A stretch of DNA of 64,000 bases from Desulfocucumis palustris (GCF_002933875.1 NZ_BFAV01000045.1:62001-126000), one strand, 5' to 3'; counted from the first letter of the stretch, positions 27,521 to 36,119 are shown. The notes: generated from the letters alone by a model not told the origin. Made by a program: numbers and translations.

Positions 27521-27730
27521 GGGAGAAAATAGAATTGGGCTACAACTCTTGCGGGTTTTATATATACTAAATTTAATATCCCGCGCTTTTATTCGAAATA
27601 TTCGGAGAAAGCTATGTCTTGCTTGCTGGAGGCAAACTCTTATTGGGTTTTGAATTTCTCCCGCCCACTGCCGGACAAAAAAATGTAGTACCGATTCATT
27701 TTCTGCCGAGTTAAAGACTCGGTATTTTTT
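27521..27730 (+). ncRNA. Structured RNA or attenuated leader, promoter to terminator, before rny
   Basis: The predicted transcript begins with GGGAGAAA (27521-27528), which pairs perfectly with TTTCTCCC (27655-27662), closing a 142-base domain. Inside are three hairpins: GCGGG/CCCGC (27551-27555, 27580-27584), the abutting GCTTT/AAAGC (27585-27589, 27608-27612), and TTGC/GCAA (27619-27622, 27632-27635). The single-stranded flanks share ATTGGG and ACTCTT. After a 41-base linker comes an intrinsic terminator (CCGAGT/ACTCGG, 27706-27722, then TTTTTT). It fits a stand-alone small RNA (6S-like closing helix) or an aptamer-plus-terminator leader for rny. I know no matching class. Confidence 0.6.
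27704..27730 (+). terminator. Intrinsic terminator 60 bases before rny
   Basis: Stem CCGAGT / ACTCGG, extended by G-T and T-A pairs, loop TAAAG, then ATTTTTT. It can end the structured RNA or act as an attenuator for rny. Confidence 0.8.
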
Positions 27731-27789
27731 ATTGCAATTAAGACTAACAAAATCATTCAGTATGGAAGGCAGGAGGTGAATTTTTTTTC

Positions 27790-29328
27790 ATGCAGGGCAA
27801 TGTTATAGCAATTATTATCGCAGCAGTGCTGATTTCCTTTATTGCAGGATATCTGGTGAGAAAATCCATTGCTGAGGCAAAAATTGCTTCCGCTGAAACT
27901 CAGGCCGGCAAGATAGTCGACGAAGCCCAAAAAGCGGCCGAGGCCAAAAAGCGGGAAGCGTTACTGGAAGCCAAGGAAGAAGTATTAAAACTGCGCAACG
28001 AAATGGAAAGGGAAAACAAGGAGCGCCGCGGCGAATTGCAGCGGCTGGAACGGCGGCTGGTTCAAAAGGAAGAGGTGCTTGACCGCAAAACGGACGCCAT
28101 TGAGAAGAAGGAAGAGGCCTTAAACAAAAAGGATATGGAGATCGAACAAGTCAAGGCCAACCTGAACGAGATTTACGGCAAGCAAATGGCTGAACTGGAG
28201 AGGATTTCCGGGCTTACCTCCGACGAGGCCAGGCAAATATTGCTGGCGGATGTGGAGAAAGAAATCCAGCACGAGGCTGCCAAGCTTATCAAGGATATTG
28301 AGGAAAAGGCCAAGGAAGAAGGCGAGAAGAAGGCCAGGGATATAATTTCACTGGCTATTCAGCGTTGTGCGGCGGACCACGTGGCGGAGACCACCGTGGC
28401 GGTTATCCCCCTTCCCAGCGACGAGATGAAGGGCCGGATCATCGGACGCGAGGGCAGGAACATCAGAGCCTTTGAGACCCTTACCGGAATAGACCTTATT
28501 ATTGACGACACCCCCGAGGCGGTAATACTTTCCGGATTTGACCCCATCCGCCGGGAAGTGGCCCGGATGGCCCTGGAAAAACTCATTGTGGACGGGCGCA
28601 TTCACCCGGCCCGGATCGAAGAAATGGTGGAAAAAGCCCAGAAGGAACTGGAGGTGCAGATAAGGGAGGCCGGCGAGCAGGCCACCTTTGAAACAGGCAT
28701 GCACGGACTGCACCCGGAACTGATAACTCTTCTTGGCAGGCTGAAATACAGGACGAGCTATGGCCAAAACGTTCTGAAACACTCCATTGAGGTATCCCAC
28801 CTGGCCGGACTTATGGCTGCGGAGCTGGGAGCCGACGTTCATCTGGCCAAACGGGCCGGTTTGCTGCACGATATAGGCAAAGCGGTGGACCACGAGGTGG
28901 AAGGCCCCCACGTGACCATCGGCGTGGACCTGGCTAAAAAATACAGGGAAAATCAAGATGTTTTGCATGCCATCGCGGCTCACCACGGCGACGAGGACCC
29001 CAAAACCATCGTTGCAGTGCTGGTCCAGGCTGCGGACGCCATATCCGCCGCCCGGCCGGGAGCCCGCCGGGAGACCCTGGAGAACTATATCAAGCGGCTG
29101 CAAAAGCTGGAGGAGATTGCCAGCGCCTTCGACGGGGTGGAAAAATCTTACGCCATCCAGGCGGGACGGGAAATAAGGATAATGGTCAAGCCCGACAAGA
29201 TTGACGACCTGGGCGCCGTCAGGCTGGTAAGGGAGATTGCTAAAAAAATTGAAAGCGAACTGGACTATCCGGGACAGATCAAGGTAACCATCATAAGGGA
29301 AACCCGGGTGGTCGACTACGCCAAATAA
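27790..29328 (+). CDS. rny: Ribonuclease Y
   Basis: Membrane-anchored endoribonuclease that starts mRNA decay in Firmicutes. The 512-residue protein has an N-terminal membrane helix (residues about 4-22), a long charged coiled coil (about 30-190), a KH domain with [19 protein letters not shown], and an HD domain with [15 protein letters not shown] and the metal-binding [14 protein letters not shown]. Length is typical. GGAGGTGA precedes the ATG at a slightly long distance. A T-rich spacer and the terminator at 27704 lie upstream, so expression may depend on read-through. Confidence 0.96.
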   Translation: MQGNVIAIIIAAVLISFIAGYLVRKSIAEAKIASAETQAGKIVDEAQKAAEAKKREALLEAKEEVLKLRNEMERENKERRGELQRLERRLVQKEEVLDRKTDAIEKKEEALNKKDMEIEQVKANLNEIYGKQMAELERISGLTSDEARQILLADVEKEIQHEAAKLIKDIEEKAKEEGEKKARDIISLAIQRCAADHVAETTVAVIPLPSDEMKGRIIGREGRNIRAFETLTGIDLIIDDTPEAVILSGFDPIRREVARMALEKLIVDGRIHPARIEEMVEKAQKELEVQIREAGEQATFETGMHGLHPELITLLGRLKYRTSYGQNVLKHSIEVSHLAGLMAAELGADVHLAKRAGLLHDIGKAVDHEVEGPHVTIGVDLAKKYRENQDVLHAIAAHHGDEDPKTIVAVLVQAADAISAARPGARRETLENYIKRLQKLEEIASAFDGVEKSYAIQAGREIRIMVKPDKIDDLGAVRLVREIAKKIESELDYPGQIKVTIIRETRVVDYAK

Positions 29329-29341
29329 AAAAACACGAACA

Positions 29342-29490
29342 GAGGCCGTTCAAAAACAAGCATGAGCCGTCCAGCGCGGAGCGTACCGGCTGTACAGAGG
29401 TCAGGGGACACACCTCCTTCGGAGGAATGTCCCCAAATATACTGGACGGATTGCGCCTAACAAAGCCAGGCGAAGTTTTTCAACGGTCTC
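29342..29490. repeat. MITE-like element, copy B, carrying a REP hairpin
   Basis: A 149-bp element with GAGGCCGTTCAAAAACAAGC at the left and GTTTTTCAACGGTCTC at the right. Its middle holds a near-perfect REP hairpin (29404-29434): GGGGACA-CA-CCTCC, loop TTC, GGAGG-AA-TGTCCCC. This is the cleanest copy of the REP unit in the window. Confidence 0.85.
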
Positions 29491-29513
29491 AAACGGCCCT
29501 TCGGGGCCGTTTT
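29491..29513 (+). terminator. Terminator after rny
   Basis: AAACGGCCC and GGGCCGTTT form a 9-bp stem with a TTCG tetraloop, followed by TTTT. It abuts the MITE-like copy B. Confidence 0.85.
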
Positions 29514-29621
29514 CTTACTCCTGGAAAAATATTTTAAGAGAAACGACTTTATATCAGGCAGGAATCCCTAACCCGAAACAGAATTCTTTTATATTCAAGC
29601 AGGTTGAGGAAGGTGACAATA

Positions 29622-30140
29622 TTGGGCCTTCAGTATAAAGGCAGGGAAGATGTTACAGACAGCGTGGGGTTGTTGATTTCAATACTGGTGCGGTATCCGG
29701 AGGTTGCCACCATTAAATACGACCCCGGTGAGCATGTATTGAAATTTACTTTTATTGCAGCCGGCGTGGTGGAAACAGAAAAACTGGACAGTATTAAGGA
29801 TAATCTTATAAACAGCATAGAAGTTTTCAACATCCTGGAGGGCAAGGAAGTCAGGGTAACGAAGATCAACTGCCAGACATGCCACAATCTCACCATGGTG
29901 GAAGTTCAGCGTGACGTGGATACGCTGGTGCAGGAGGAAATCGCCCTGATCGTGGAACTCATCCACCAGTTAATGGAGAACGACCTGGTGATGGAGGGAA
30001 ACGACGCCCTGTTTGAAGAGGATTTGATTATACAGGAAGAGATTATCGAACATATGCTGGAAAGTGTTAAAGGCACTGCGGGGGACAAGGATCTGTTTGC
30101 CTTCAGGGAAGAGGGAAGGGTACTGGTATTTAACAAGTAG
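29622..30140 (+). CDS. Conserved-looking protein of unknown function
   Basis: A 172-residue protein I do not recognise. It starts GLQYKGREDVTDSVGLLIS, has a central C-x2-C (INCQTCHNLTMVEVQRD) and an acidic helical C-terminal half (DLIIQEEIIEHMLESVKG). No membrane helix or signal is visible. The start is uncertain: TTG 29622 has AGGAAGGTGA 5 bases upstream; GTG 29613 and TTG 29604 are in frame. It lies between rny and ymdB with a spoVS gene after that, so a role in RNA turnover or early sporulation is possible but not shown. Confidence 0.65.
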   Translation: MGLQYKGREDVTDSVGLLISILVRYPEVATIKYDPGEHVLKFTFIAAGVVETEKLDSIKDNLINSIEVFNILEGKEVRVTKINCQTCHNLTMVEVQRDVDTLVQEEIALIVELIHQLMENDLVMEGNDALFEEDLIIQEEIIEHMLESVKGTAGDKDLFAFREEGRVLVFNK

Positions 30141-30198
30141 TCAATTAGCTTGACAGCGCCTGTGTCATCTTTAGCCTGCAGGTGGGAGGCGGACCCTT

Positions 30199-30978
30199 TT
30201 GCGATTACTGGTAATCGGAGATATAGTCGGAAAGCCGGGAAGACGCGCGGTAAAAGAAAATTTATCCGGCCTGATAAAAGAATTTAAAGTGGATATGACC
30301 ATTGCCAACGGAGAGAATTCAGCAGGCGGAAACGGCATAACCCGGGAGGTGGGGCGAGAGCTTTTTGCCCTGGGTATCGACGTAATTACCATGGGAAACC
30401 ATGTATGGAATCATAAAGAAATATTTAACTATATCGCCCAGGAAAAAAGAATCGTCAGGCCGGCCAACTACCCCCCCGGAGCACCGGGTTTGGGGGTTAA
30501 TGTTTTTATGGCCCAAAACGGTGTCAGGGTGGCCGTGATGAATATTTCCGGCCGGGTATTTATGCCTGAGCTGGACTGTCCGTTCAGAAAGGCTGATGAA
30601 TTGCTGGAAGGCCTGGCAGGGGAGGTGCGGGTTAAACTGTTGGATTTTCACGCGGAAGCCACTTCGGAAAAGGTGGCCATGGGCTGGTACCTGGACGGCA
30701 GGGTGTCGGCGGTTTGCGGTACGCACACCCACGTGCAGACGGCGGATGAAAGGATACTTCCCGAAGGGACAGCCTACATTACCGATATCGGCATGACTGG
30801 CCCCAGGGATTCCGTGATAGGCGTAAAAAAAGAGCTGGTCATTGAAAAATTTACCACTCAGCTGCCCAGGCGGTTTGAGGTTGCCAATACCTATTATCAA
30901 TTAAACGCCGTTGTTGTGGAGGTGGATGAAGCCACAGGCAGGGCAACGGACATAAGACGCATCCAGAATTTCGAATAA
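30199..30978 (+). CDS. ymdB: YmdB-type metallophosphoesterase
   Basis: A 259-residue calcineurin-like phosphoesterase. In B. subtilis YmdB hydrolyses cyclic nucleotides and affects biofilm fate. The metal site is intact: LVIGDIVGKPGRRAVKENL at the N-terminus, TIANGENSAGGNGIT, TMGNHVWNHKEIF, and VCGTHTHVQTADERILP. The start is TTG 30199 with GGGAGG upstream at about 30184-30189. The order rny-ymdB-spoVS is conserved in Firmicutes; here one unknown gene and a MITE-like element intervene after rny. Confidence 0.93.
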   Translation: MRLLVIGDIVGKPGRRAVKENLSGLIKEFKVDMTIANGENSAGGNGITREVGRELFALGIDVITMGNHVWNHKEIFNYIAQEKRIVRPANYPPGAPGLGVNVFMAQNGVRVAVMNISGRVFMPELDCPFRKADELLEGLAGEVRVKLLDFHAEATSEKVAMGWYLDGRVSAVCGTHTHVQTADERILPEGTAYITDIGMTGPRDSVIGVKKELVIEKFTTQLPRRFEVANTYYQLNAVVVEVDEATGRATDIRRIQNFE

Positions 30979-31019
30979 ACTAAATAGTGTGAATACAAAG
31001 TTAAAATTTTTAATCCCGA

Positions 31020-31048
31020 ACAGGAATTATTATTTACTTAGCGAATAT
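31020..31048 (+). promoter_or_regulatory. Sigma-H-like promoter of spoVS
   Basis: ACAGGAATT (31020-31028), an 11-base spacer, then AGCGAATAT (31040-31048). This fits the sigma-H consensus RnAGGAwww-N11-12-RnnGAATww at every fixed position. It lies 59 bases before the spoVS start, and spoVS is sigma-H dependent in B. subtilis. Confidence 0.7.
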
Positions 31049-31107
31049 TAATTTTACAGAGAACATATCACACAACACAGTCATTACAGTTAAGGAGGTT
31101 CTACCAA

Positions 31108-31368
31108 GTGGACGTTTTAAAAGTTTCAGCAAAGTCCAATCCAAATTCCGTAGCCGGTGCCCTAGCTGGTGTTCTCAGAGAAAGAGGTTGTGCGGAACTT
31201 CAGGCCATTGGAGCCGGGGCTCTAAACCAGGCAATTAAAGCCGTGGCCATAGCCAGGGGATTCGTGGCGCCCAGCGGGGTGGATCTGATTTGCATACCTG
31301 CTTTTACGGACATAATAATTGACGGAGAAGAAAGGACAGCCATAAAGCTAATCGTAGAACCAAGATAA
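31108..31368 (+). CDS. spoVS: Stage V sporulation protein S
   Basis: An 86-residue Alba-like DNA- or RNA-binding protein needed for normal coat assembly and septation timing in spore formers. Sequence is close to canonical: LKVSAKSNPNSVAGALAGVL, GAGALNQAIKAVAIARGFVA, and IDGEERTAIKLIVEPR. GTG start with AAGGAGG upstream. It is a single-gene unit with its own sigma-H-like promoter and a terminator 15 bases after the stop. Confidence 0.97.
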   Translation: MDVLKVSAKSNPNSVAGALAGVLRERGCAELQAIGAGALNQAIKAVAIARGFVAPSGVDLICIPAFTDIIIDGEERTAIKLIVEPR

Positions 31369-31383
31369 TATAAACAAGGAAAT

Positions 31384-31416
31384 GCCCGATGGCCGTTAAT
31401 CGGGCTTTTTATTTTT
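31384..31416 (+). terminator. Terminator after spoVS
   Basis: GCCCGAT (31384-31390) and ATCGGGC (31399-31405) with an 8-base loop, followed by TTTTTATTTTT. Confidence 0.9.
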
Positions 31417-31451
31417 CAGGCGTACAGGCCGGCTTGAGAGGCGCGAGGCCC

Positions 31452-31520
31452 GAAGTTGAAAGTTGAAAGTTGGAAGCTGGAAGCTGGAAGCGGGGATAGG
31501 AATTTGCTAAAGCAAATTCC
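31452..31520. repeat. Heptad tandem repeat with adjoining palindrome
   Basis: Six consecutive 7-mers of the type RAAGYTG run from 31452 to 31493 (GAAGTTG, AAAGTTG twice, GAAGCTG twice, GAAGCGG). Right after is the perfect palindrome GGAATTTGC-TAAA-GCAAATTCC (31499-31520). The other side is a pyrimidine-rich stretch. No gene is seen in 31417-31622. Confidence 0.7.
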
Positions 31521-31622
31521 CGCAAGAGTCTCACCTCTCACCTCCAACGTTTCACTTCTTGCTTCCCAAGTGCAGGGCAAAGTTTTGGGAGAAGCCCAGA
31601 CTGTTCCGGGAGTGGTTTTACC

Positions 31623-32564
31623 ATGAAAAAGTTAATAGTGGATGCCCACTGCGACACCCTTACCGCCATGGAATACCAGAATCGCAGGCTGGGAGAGGAA
31701 AGCGGCCGGGGCCACCTGGATCTGCCCAGGATGAAAAGGGCGGGGGTCAACGTGCAATTTTTCGCAGCTTGCGTGGGCCCGGAATACCGCCACTGGGCCA
31801 CCATCAGGGCGCTTGACATAATAGACCTTTTTTACAGGGAACTGGAAGCCAACACCGAATCAATTGAAGAAATCAGGACATATGCCGATATAAATAGAAT
31901 AGTAGACAATGGCAAGGTAGCCGCCCTGCTTTCAATTGAAGGCGGCGATGCCCTGTCCGGGGAGCTTTCCGTGCTCCGTATGTTTTACCGTTTGGGGGTC
32001 CGGGCCATCACCCTCACCTGGAACGGCAGGAACCAACTGGCGGACGGTGTGGGGGAGAGGAGGTCGGGAGGCGGTTTAACCAGGAGGGGCCTGGAAGTGG
32101 TAAAGGAGATGAATCGTCTGGGCATGCTGGTGGATGTTTCCCACCTGGCGGACCAGGGATTCTGGGATGTTTTGAAAAATACCGATAAACCGCTGATTGC
32201 TTCACATTCCAATTGCCGCGCCCTTTGCGGTCATCCCCGGAACCTGTCGGATCGCCAGATCAGGGAATTGGCGGAGGCGGGAGGGGTTATAGGCCTGAAT
32301 TTTTATCCCAAATTTATTTGCCCGGATAAACCAAGCCTGGATCGTTTGTTGGACCACGCGGTACATATGGCCTCGGTTGGCGGTGTGGGTTGTTTGGGAC
32401 TGGGATCTGATTTTGACGGCATAGAACAGGTGACCCCCGGTCTGGAAGACGTTACCAAAATACCGTCATTGGCTGAGGGATTGGGTAAAAGGGGGTTTAA
32501 TGACGGGGAAGTGGCAATGATTCTGGGCGGCAACTGGTTAAGGGTATTAAGCCGGGTCATTTGA
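31623..32564 (+). CDS. Membrane dipeptidase (peptidase M19)
   Basis: A 313-residue zinc dipeptidase of the renal dipeptidase family. The signature residues are in place: VDAHCDTL (first metal pair), LLSIEGGDAL, LTWNGRNQLADG, VDVSHLADQGFWDVL, IASHSNCRALCGHPRNLSD and LGLGSDFDGIE. No signal peptide is seen, so it is probably cytoplasmic, unlike the mammalian enzyme. The ATG at 31623 has GGGAGTGG upstream. It stands alone, with a terminator just after it. Confidence 0.94.
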   Translation: MKKLIVDAHCDTLTAMEYQNRRLGEESGRGHLDLPRMKRAGVNVQFFAACVGPEYRHWATIRALDIIDLFYRELEANTESIEEIRTYADINRIVDNGKVAALLSIEGGDALSGELSVLRMFYRLGVRAITLTWNGRNQLADGVGERRSGGGLTRRGLEVVKEMNRLGMLVDVSHLADQGFWDVLKNTDKPLIASHSNCRALCGHPRNLSDRQIRELAEAGGVIGLNFYPKFICPDKPSLDRLLDHAVHMASVGGVGCLGLGSDFDGIEQVTPGLEDVTKIPSLAEGLGKRGFNDGEVAMILGGNWLRVLSRVI

Positions 32565-32577
32565 GGATAAATAAGTT

Positions 32578-32603
32578 AAAACCCGGCCTTGAGGCCGGGT
32601 TTT
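32578..32603 (+). terminator. Terminator after the dipeptidase
   Basis: AAAACCCGGCC and GGCCGGGTTTT, 11-bp stem with TTGA loop; symmetrical, so it may serve both strands. Confidence 0.88.
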
Positions 32604-32671
32604 AGCCGGGTATTCTATCTTTATGCCGTTCCCTTTTTTTGCGGGTCTGCAGGCTGCCGGTATTTCGGGAA

Positions 32672-32905
32672 TTAAACCACCTTTTCCTGTACTTGATTTT
32701 CCTCCGGGCTATGTCTGGTGAGGTGGAAGTGATTGTAGTCCATACGCAGTTCGTGCCGTATGCCGCAAATGGGACAGACTTTTTCCTCTCCGTCTTTAAA
32801 TCTAATCTCACCGATGTGTTTTCCGCAGCATTTAATCTCAACACTGATAATTTTGCCGTTCTCTTTGTAGTTAAAGCGATAATCCATCTGGTTTTTTGGG
32901 TTCAA
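32672..32905 (-). CDS. Small zinc-ribbon protein on the minus strand
   Basis: A 77-residue protein with CC near residue 26 (EIKCCGKHIGEIRF) and CPICG about 17 residues later, a likely zinc ribbon. The C-terminal part has several His residues (DYNHFHLTRHSPEEN). I do not know the family. The start is taken as TTG 32905, as GGAGGAGAGG lies just upstream on this strand; ATG 32887 is an alternative. It is divergent from the helicase and convergent with the dipeptidase. Confidence 0.6.
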   Translation of the reverse strand: MNPKNQMDYRFNYKENGKIISVEIKCCGKHIGEIRFKDGEEKVCPICGIRHELRMDYNHFHLTRHSPEENQVQEKVV

Positions 32906-33093
32906 CGGGCCTCTCCTCCTTTCAATTACCGCATCTTTTACTCTATTATATAACCGAAAGGCTTTTTTCCAATAACAAAATTTAATAATTTATTAACATG
33001 TTAAAAATTGGCCTGTTCAAGTAACCTGACTCAAATACCTTATTTTGGTGTATAATTTTATAATGTAACCCATTGTTGAAAGGAGAATATCTT

Positions 33094-33879
33094 TTGTCCA
33101 AAAGCGCAGAGAGGGTTCCGCAGAAGCGCAAAAGGAAAGTCTTCCGGCGGGATCGCGTGCAGCCTCCCCCGCCAGGCCCACTGGAACTGGATCCTTTCCA
33201 GGTGGAAGCCATCGAATCCCTGCTGGCGGGATATGACGTGCTGGTGGCCGCTCCCACCGGCACCGGCAAGACCCTGATAGCGGAAAAACTGCTGGAGAAG
33301 GTCATAGCCTCCGGAAAGGGGGCGGTATACACTTCCCCTATAAAAGCTCTATCCAACCAGAAATACCGGGATTTTGTAGCCCAGTACGGCAAAGACAAGG
33401 TGGGGTTGATAACCGGGGATTTATCCATCAACGAGGGAGCGCCTCTTCTGGTAATGACAACGGAGATTTTTCGCAACTGGTGTTTTGCCAACCCGGAGAT
33501 GTTGGATCAAACCACCCATGTAATTTTTGACGAAGTGCATTACCTTGATGATGCTGAAAGGGGAACCGCCTGGGAGGAAAGTATAATATTCGCACCCGGG
33601 CATATGCGCATTGTGGGGCTGTCGGCCACCGTTCCCAATATCCGGGAGATAGCTAACTGGATCGCCGATATCAGGGGGCGCACCGTTAAGATTATTGAGG
33701 AGAGGCGCCGGGCCGTGCCCCTGAATTTGGGTTGGATTTCCGCCGAGGGGGATGTTCTGGAAGAAGAAGAAGCCCATGAATATATCAAGGAAAAAGTGGA
33801 AAGGCGCAAAGGCCGCTGGGCGGAATCCGAACTGGCGGGCGCTGCGGGAGACTACGAGAAGAGAGGTCGCAGGTCCTAG
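33094..33879 (+). CDS. Ski2-like DEAD/DEAH helicase, N-terminal part (frameshifted gene)
   Basis: The first 261 residues of a Ski2/Mtr4-like RNA helicase. Motif I is APTGTGKTLIAEKLL, then TSPIKALSNQKYRDF (Ia), FDEVHYLDD (II, DEVH) and GLSATVPNI (III). The frame stops at 33877 right after DYEKRGRRS, inside the region that normally links the two RecA-like domains. The next two reading frames carry the continuation: LRHVD at about 33890-33904 in one, then the long frame from 33897. The start is TTG 33094 with AAGGAGA 8 bases upstream. Either a recent double indel or a sequencing error. Confidence 0.85.
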   Translation: MSKSAERVPQKRKRKVFRRDRVQPPPPGPLELDPFQVEAIESLLAGYDVLVAAPTGTGKTLIAEKLLEKVIASGKGAVYTSPIKALSNQKYRDFVAQYGKDKVGLITGDLSINEGAPLLVMTTEIFRNWCFANPEMLDQTTHVIFDEVHYLDDAERGTAWEESIIFAPGHMRIVGLSATVPNIREIANWIADIRGRTVKIIEERRRAVPLNLGWISAEGDVLEEEEAHEYIKEKVERRKGRWAESELAGAAGDYEKRGRRS

Positions 33880-33896
33880 AATGAATACCTTAAGAC

Positions 33897-35471
33897 ATGT
33901 TGACGGTGGAGCTTATGGCTAAAGCAGGGGGTAAGCCTTCAGCTACGGAAGTTGTATTTTCCATCCAGGATCACCTGCCGGCACTGTATTTTGCTTTCGG
34001 CAGGGGCAAAACCGAGTTATTGGCGGAAGAAATCAGCAGGGAATGGGATTTCCTGCTGCCCGGGGAAAAGGAAAAGGTCGCGGAAATCATCAGGGAGGCG
34101 GAAGTCCAGAATACAGGTTTGTTTGGCCACCGCAGGCACAATCTTAAACAGATTCTGATTCAGGGCATCGGCTATCACCATGCGGGCATGTCCCCGGCCC
34201 TGAAGGACCTGGTTGAGAGGCTCTACGAATCCAGGCTGATTTACGTTTTGTTCTGCACCGAAACCTTTGCTGTGGGGGTTAATTTCCCCGCCGCCAGTAC
34301 AGTGTTCGATTCATGCCGTAAATGGGACGGCCGCGAGTTCCGGGGATTGTTGAACCGTGAATTTTACCAGATGGCGGGCAGGGCCGGCCGCAGGGGATTT
34401 GATCCCATTGGCCACGTTTTTGTGAGGATTGACGACCGCTTTCCGGAACAGACGGGATTTTACAGGGAAGACGAGGTGGAACCGGTCAGGGGACGCCTGG
34501 CCATATCTCCAAACACAGTATTGAGTCTGCTCTACTGGAAAACCGACGAGGAGATAAACCGGTTTCTGGAGCAAAACCTGGCGGCATATCAGAACAACAG
34601 GGAAAGCCGGCGTTTAAAGGGCGAACTGGAGGCTTTGGAGGGTAAAAACGCGGAGCTGGGAAACTGTTTCTGCGAGAATATATACCAGCCTTCCTGCTTT
34701 TTGCTGAGGGCAAAATTAAAAAACGAACTGCGTTCACTGAGCCGCAGGAGGAAGAGGGGAAGGCCCGGCTCCAGGGAGCGCCGGGAGGAAATCAGGGCCA
34801 TACTCAAAGTGGCGCCCAAAAAATGCCAGCACCATCTGTGCGTGGATGCCCGTAAAAAACAGGATCTGTACACTGAGAAAAGGACCCGGCTGAGCCGCCG
34901 GCTGAAGGTACTGGACCGGCATTCCAGGGATTTCGAGATGGAGTTTAATAATATGTGGGACCTGCTGGAGGCGCTGGATTACGTGGACGGCAGGGAACTA
35001 TTGCCCAGGGGGCTCTTTGCCCTGTATCTTCATGTGCAGGAAATACTGGTGACGGAACTGATATTCAATGGTTATATCCGGGACAGGGCGCCCCAGGAAG
35101 TGGTGGCCATACTTTCCGGTGTGGACTATATACCCGGCCGGGAGGAATACGTGGAGCCGGGTCTGATTAAACTGGACCACGTGGAGGAACTGCGCAAATA
35201 TCTTTTAAAAAAGGGAGTTCCAGAAAATTTCTGCGTATGGTCGCATCTTCCCGGACCACTGTCCTCCGCCTGGTACGATGGCGCCGCCTTTGAGGAACTG
35301 ATGGCCCGCAGCAGTCTGCAGGAAGGGGACATATTCTCCATGCTGCGCAGGACCATCGACCTTTTGCGGCAGATTGAAAGGGCCGCCGGGGAGGACGTGG
35401 AGCTGCGCCGGCAGATGGAGCACATCAGGCATCGTCTTGACAGGGACGAAGTGGCCATAATGGGTATATAG
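33897..35471 (+). CDS. Ski2-like helicase, C-terminal part (frameshifted gene)
   Basis: The remaining 524 residues of the same helicase: second RecA-like domain (HLPALYFAFGRGKTELLAEE), GIGYHHAGMSP, FCTETFAVGVNFPA (motif V), and YQMAGRAGRRGFDPIGHV (motif VI), then the Ski2 accessory region and a C-terminal DSHCT-like helical domain. The listed ATG has no ribosome site, so independent translation is unlikely. Together with the upstream part the length (about 790 residues) matches intact relatives. The cysteines around CFCENIYQPSC and the later KKCQHHLC are unusual features of this half. Confidence 0.82.
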   Translation: MLTVELMAKAGGKPSATEVVFSIQDHLPALYFAFGRGKTELLAEEISREWDFLLPGEKEKVAEIIREAEVQNTGLFGHRRHNLKQILIQGIGYHHAGMSPALKDLVERLYESRLIYVLFCTETFAVGVNFPAASTVFDSCRKWDGREFRGLLNREFYQMAGRAGRRGFDPIGHVFVRIDDRFPEQTGFYREDEVEPVRGRLAISPNTVLSLLYWKTDEEINRFLEQNLAAYQNNRESRRLKGELEALEGKNAELGNCFCENIYQPSCFLLRAKLKNELRSLSRRRKRGRPGSRERREEIRAILKVAPKKCQHHLCVDARKKQDLYTEKRTRLSRRLKVLDRHSRDFEMEFNNMWDLLEALDYVDGRELLPRGLFALYLHVQEILVTELIFNGYIRDRAPQEVVAILSGVDYIPGREEYVEPGLIKLDHVEELRKYLLKKGVPENFCVWSHLPGPLSSAWYDGAAFEELMARSSLQEGDIFSMLRRTIDLLRQIERAAGEDVELRRQMEHIRHRLDRDEVAIMGI

Positions 35472-35487
35472 ATAATTTCTTTAAAAT

Positions 35488-35517
35488 GCGCCGGACCTCT
35501 GAATCAAGGTCCGGCGC
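35488..35517. terminator. Inverted repeat between convergent genes
   Basis: GCGCCGGACC and GGTCCGGCGC form a perfect 10-bp stem around TCTGAATCAA, between the convergent helicase and carbonic-anhydrase-like genes. T-runs are weak on both sides, so terminator function is likely but not certain. Confidence 0.6.
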
Positions 35518-35558
35518 TGATGGTTTATCGTCCCTGTAATTAGCGGAATCGTCTATAA

Positions 35559-36119
35559 TTAGGTTAATCCCCCGGTTTTAAATCCGTCGGGGCTGGGGCC
35601 GCTGTTCATGCAGAATTTGGCCCGCTTGTGGTAGCGTGCCGCCATTTGGGCAAAACCCGCCCTTTCCTTGTCGGATAACGGCCGTACCACCTTTGCCGGT
35701 GAGCCCACGGCCAGGTGACCGGCGGGAATTTCATGACCCTGGGGTACCAGGGCGCCGGCTCCCACCACCGCCCCGGCGCCTACCCTGGCTCCGTTCATCA
35801 CGATAGCGCCCATTCCCACCAGTGCCTCATCCTCAATGGTGCACCCGTGCAGTATCACGTTGTGGCCCACCGACACCCGGTCCCCCAGGACCAGGGGGAA
35901 GCCCTCATCCTCATGCAGGGCGCAGCCGTCCTGGATGTTTGTTTCCCTGCCTATTTTAACCCCGTCGGCATCAGCCCTGATCACCGTGTTGTACCAGACA
36001 CTGGAACCCTCGCCTATTTCCACCCTGCCGATGATCCTGGCCCCGGGGGCCACGAATACGGATTCCGCCAGCCGGGGGTAAAATTTTCCATAATGATATA
36101 GATTGTTTTTTGAACCCAT
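35559..36119 (-). CDS. Gamma-carbonic-anhydrase-like left-handed beta-helix protein
   Basis: A 186-residue hexapeptide-repeat protein of the gamma-CA/YrdA/PaaY family. Hexapeptide turns run from VFVAPGARIIGRVEIGEG to GAIVMNGARVGAGAVVGAG. The three zinc-binding histidines are present: one in CALHEDEG and two in VGHNVILHGC. The trimeric enzymes may hydrate CO2; many members have no proven activity. ATG 36119 is chosen for the GGAGG upstream on this strand; a longer frame reaches into a REP-like repeat at 36145, which begins about 26 bases upstream. Confidence 0.9.
   Translation of the reverse strand: MGSKNNLYHYGKFYPRLAESVFVAPGARIIGRVEIGEGSSVWYNTVIRADADGVKIGRETNIQDGCALHEDEGFPLVLGDRVSVGHNVILHGCTIEDEALVGMGAIVMNGARVGAGAVVGAGALVPQGHEIPAGHLAVGSPAKVVRPLSDKERAGFAQMAARYHKRAKFCMNSGPSPDGFKTGGLT

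Noticed and set aside
32602-32844. An 80-codon minus-strand frame overlapping the zinc-ribbon gene
   Set aside because: The other frame (32672-32905) has the zinc-binding cysteines and a ribosome site; this one has neither and crosses a terminator.
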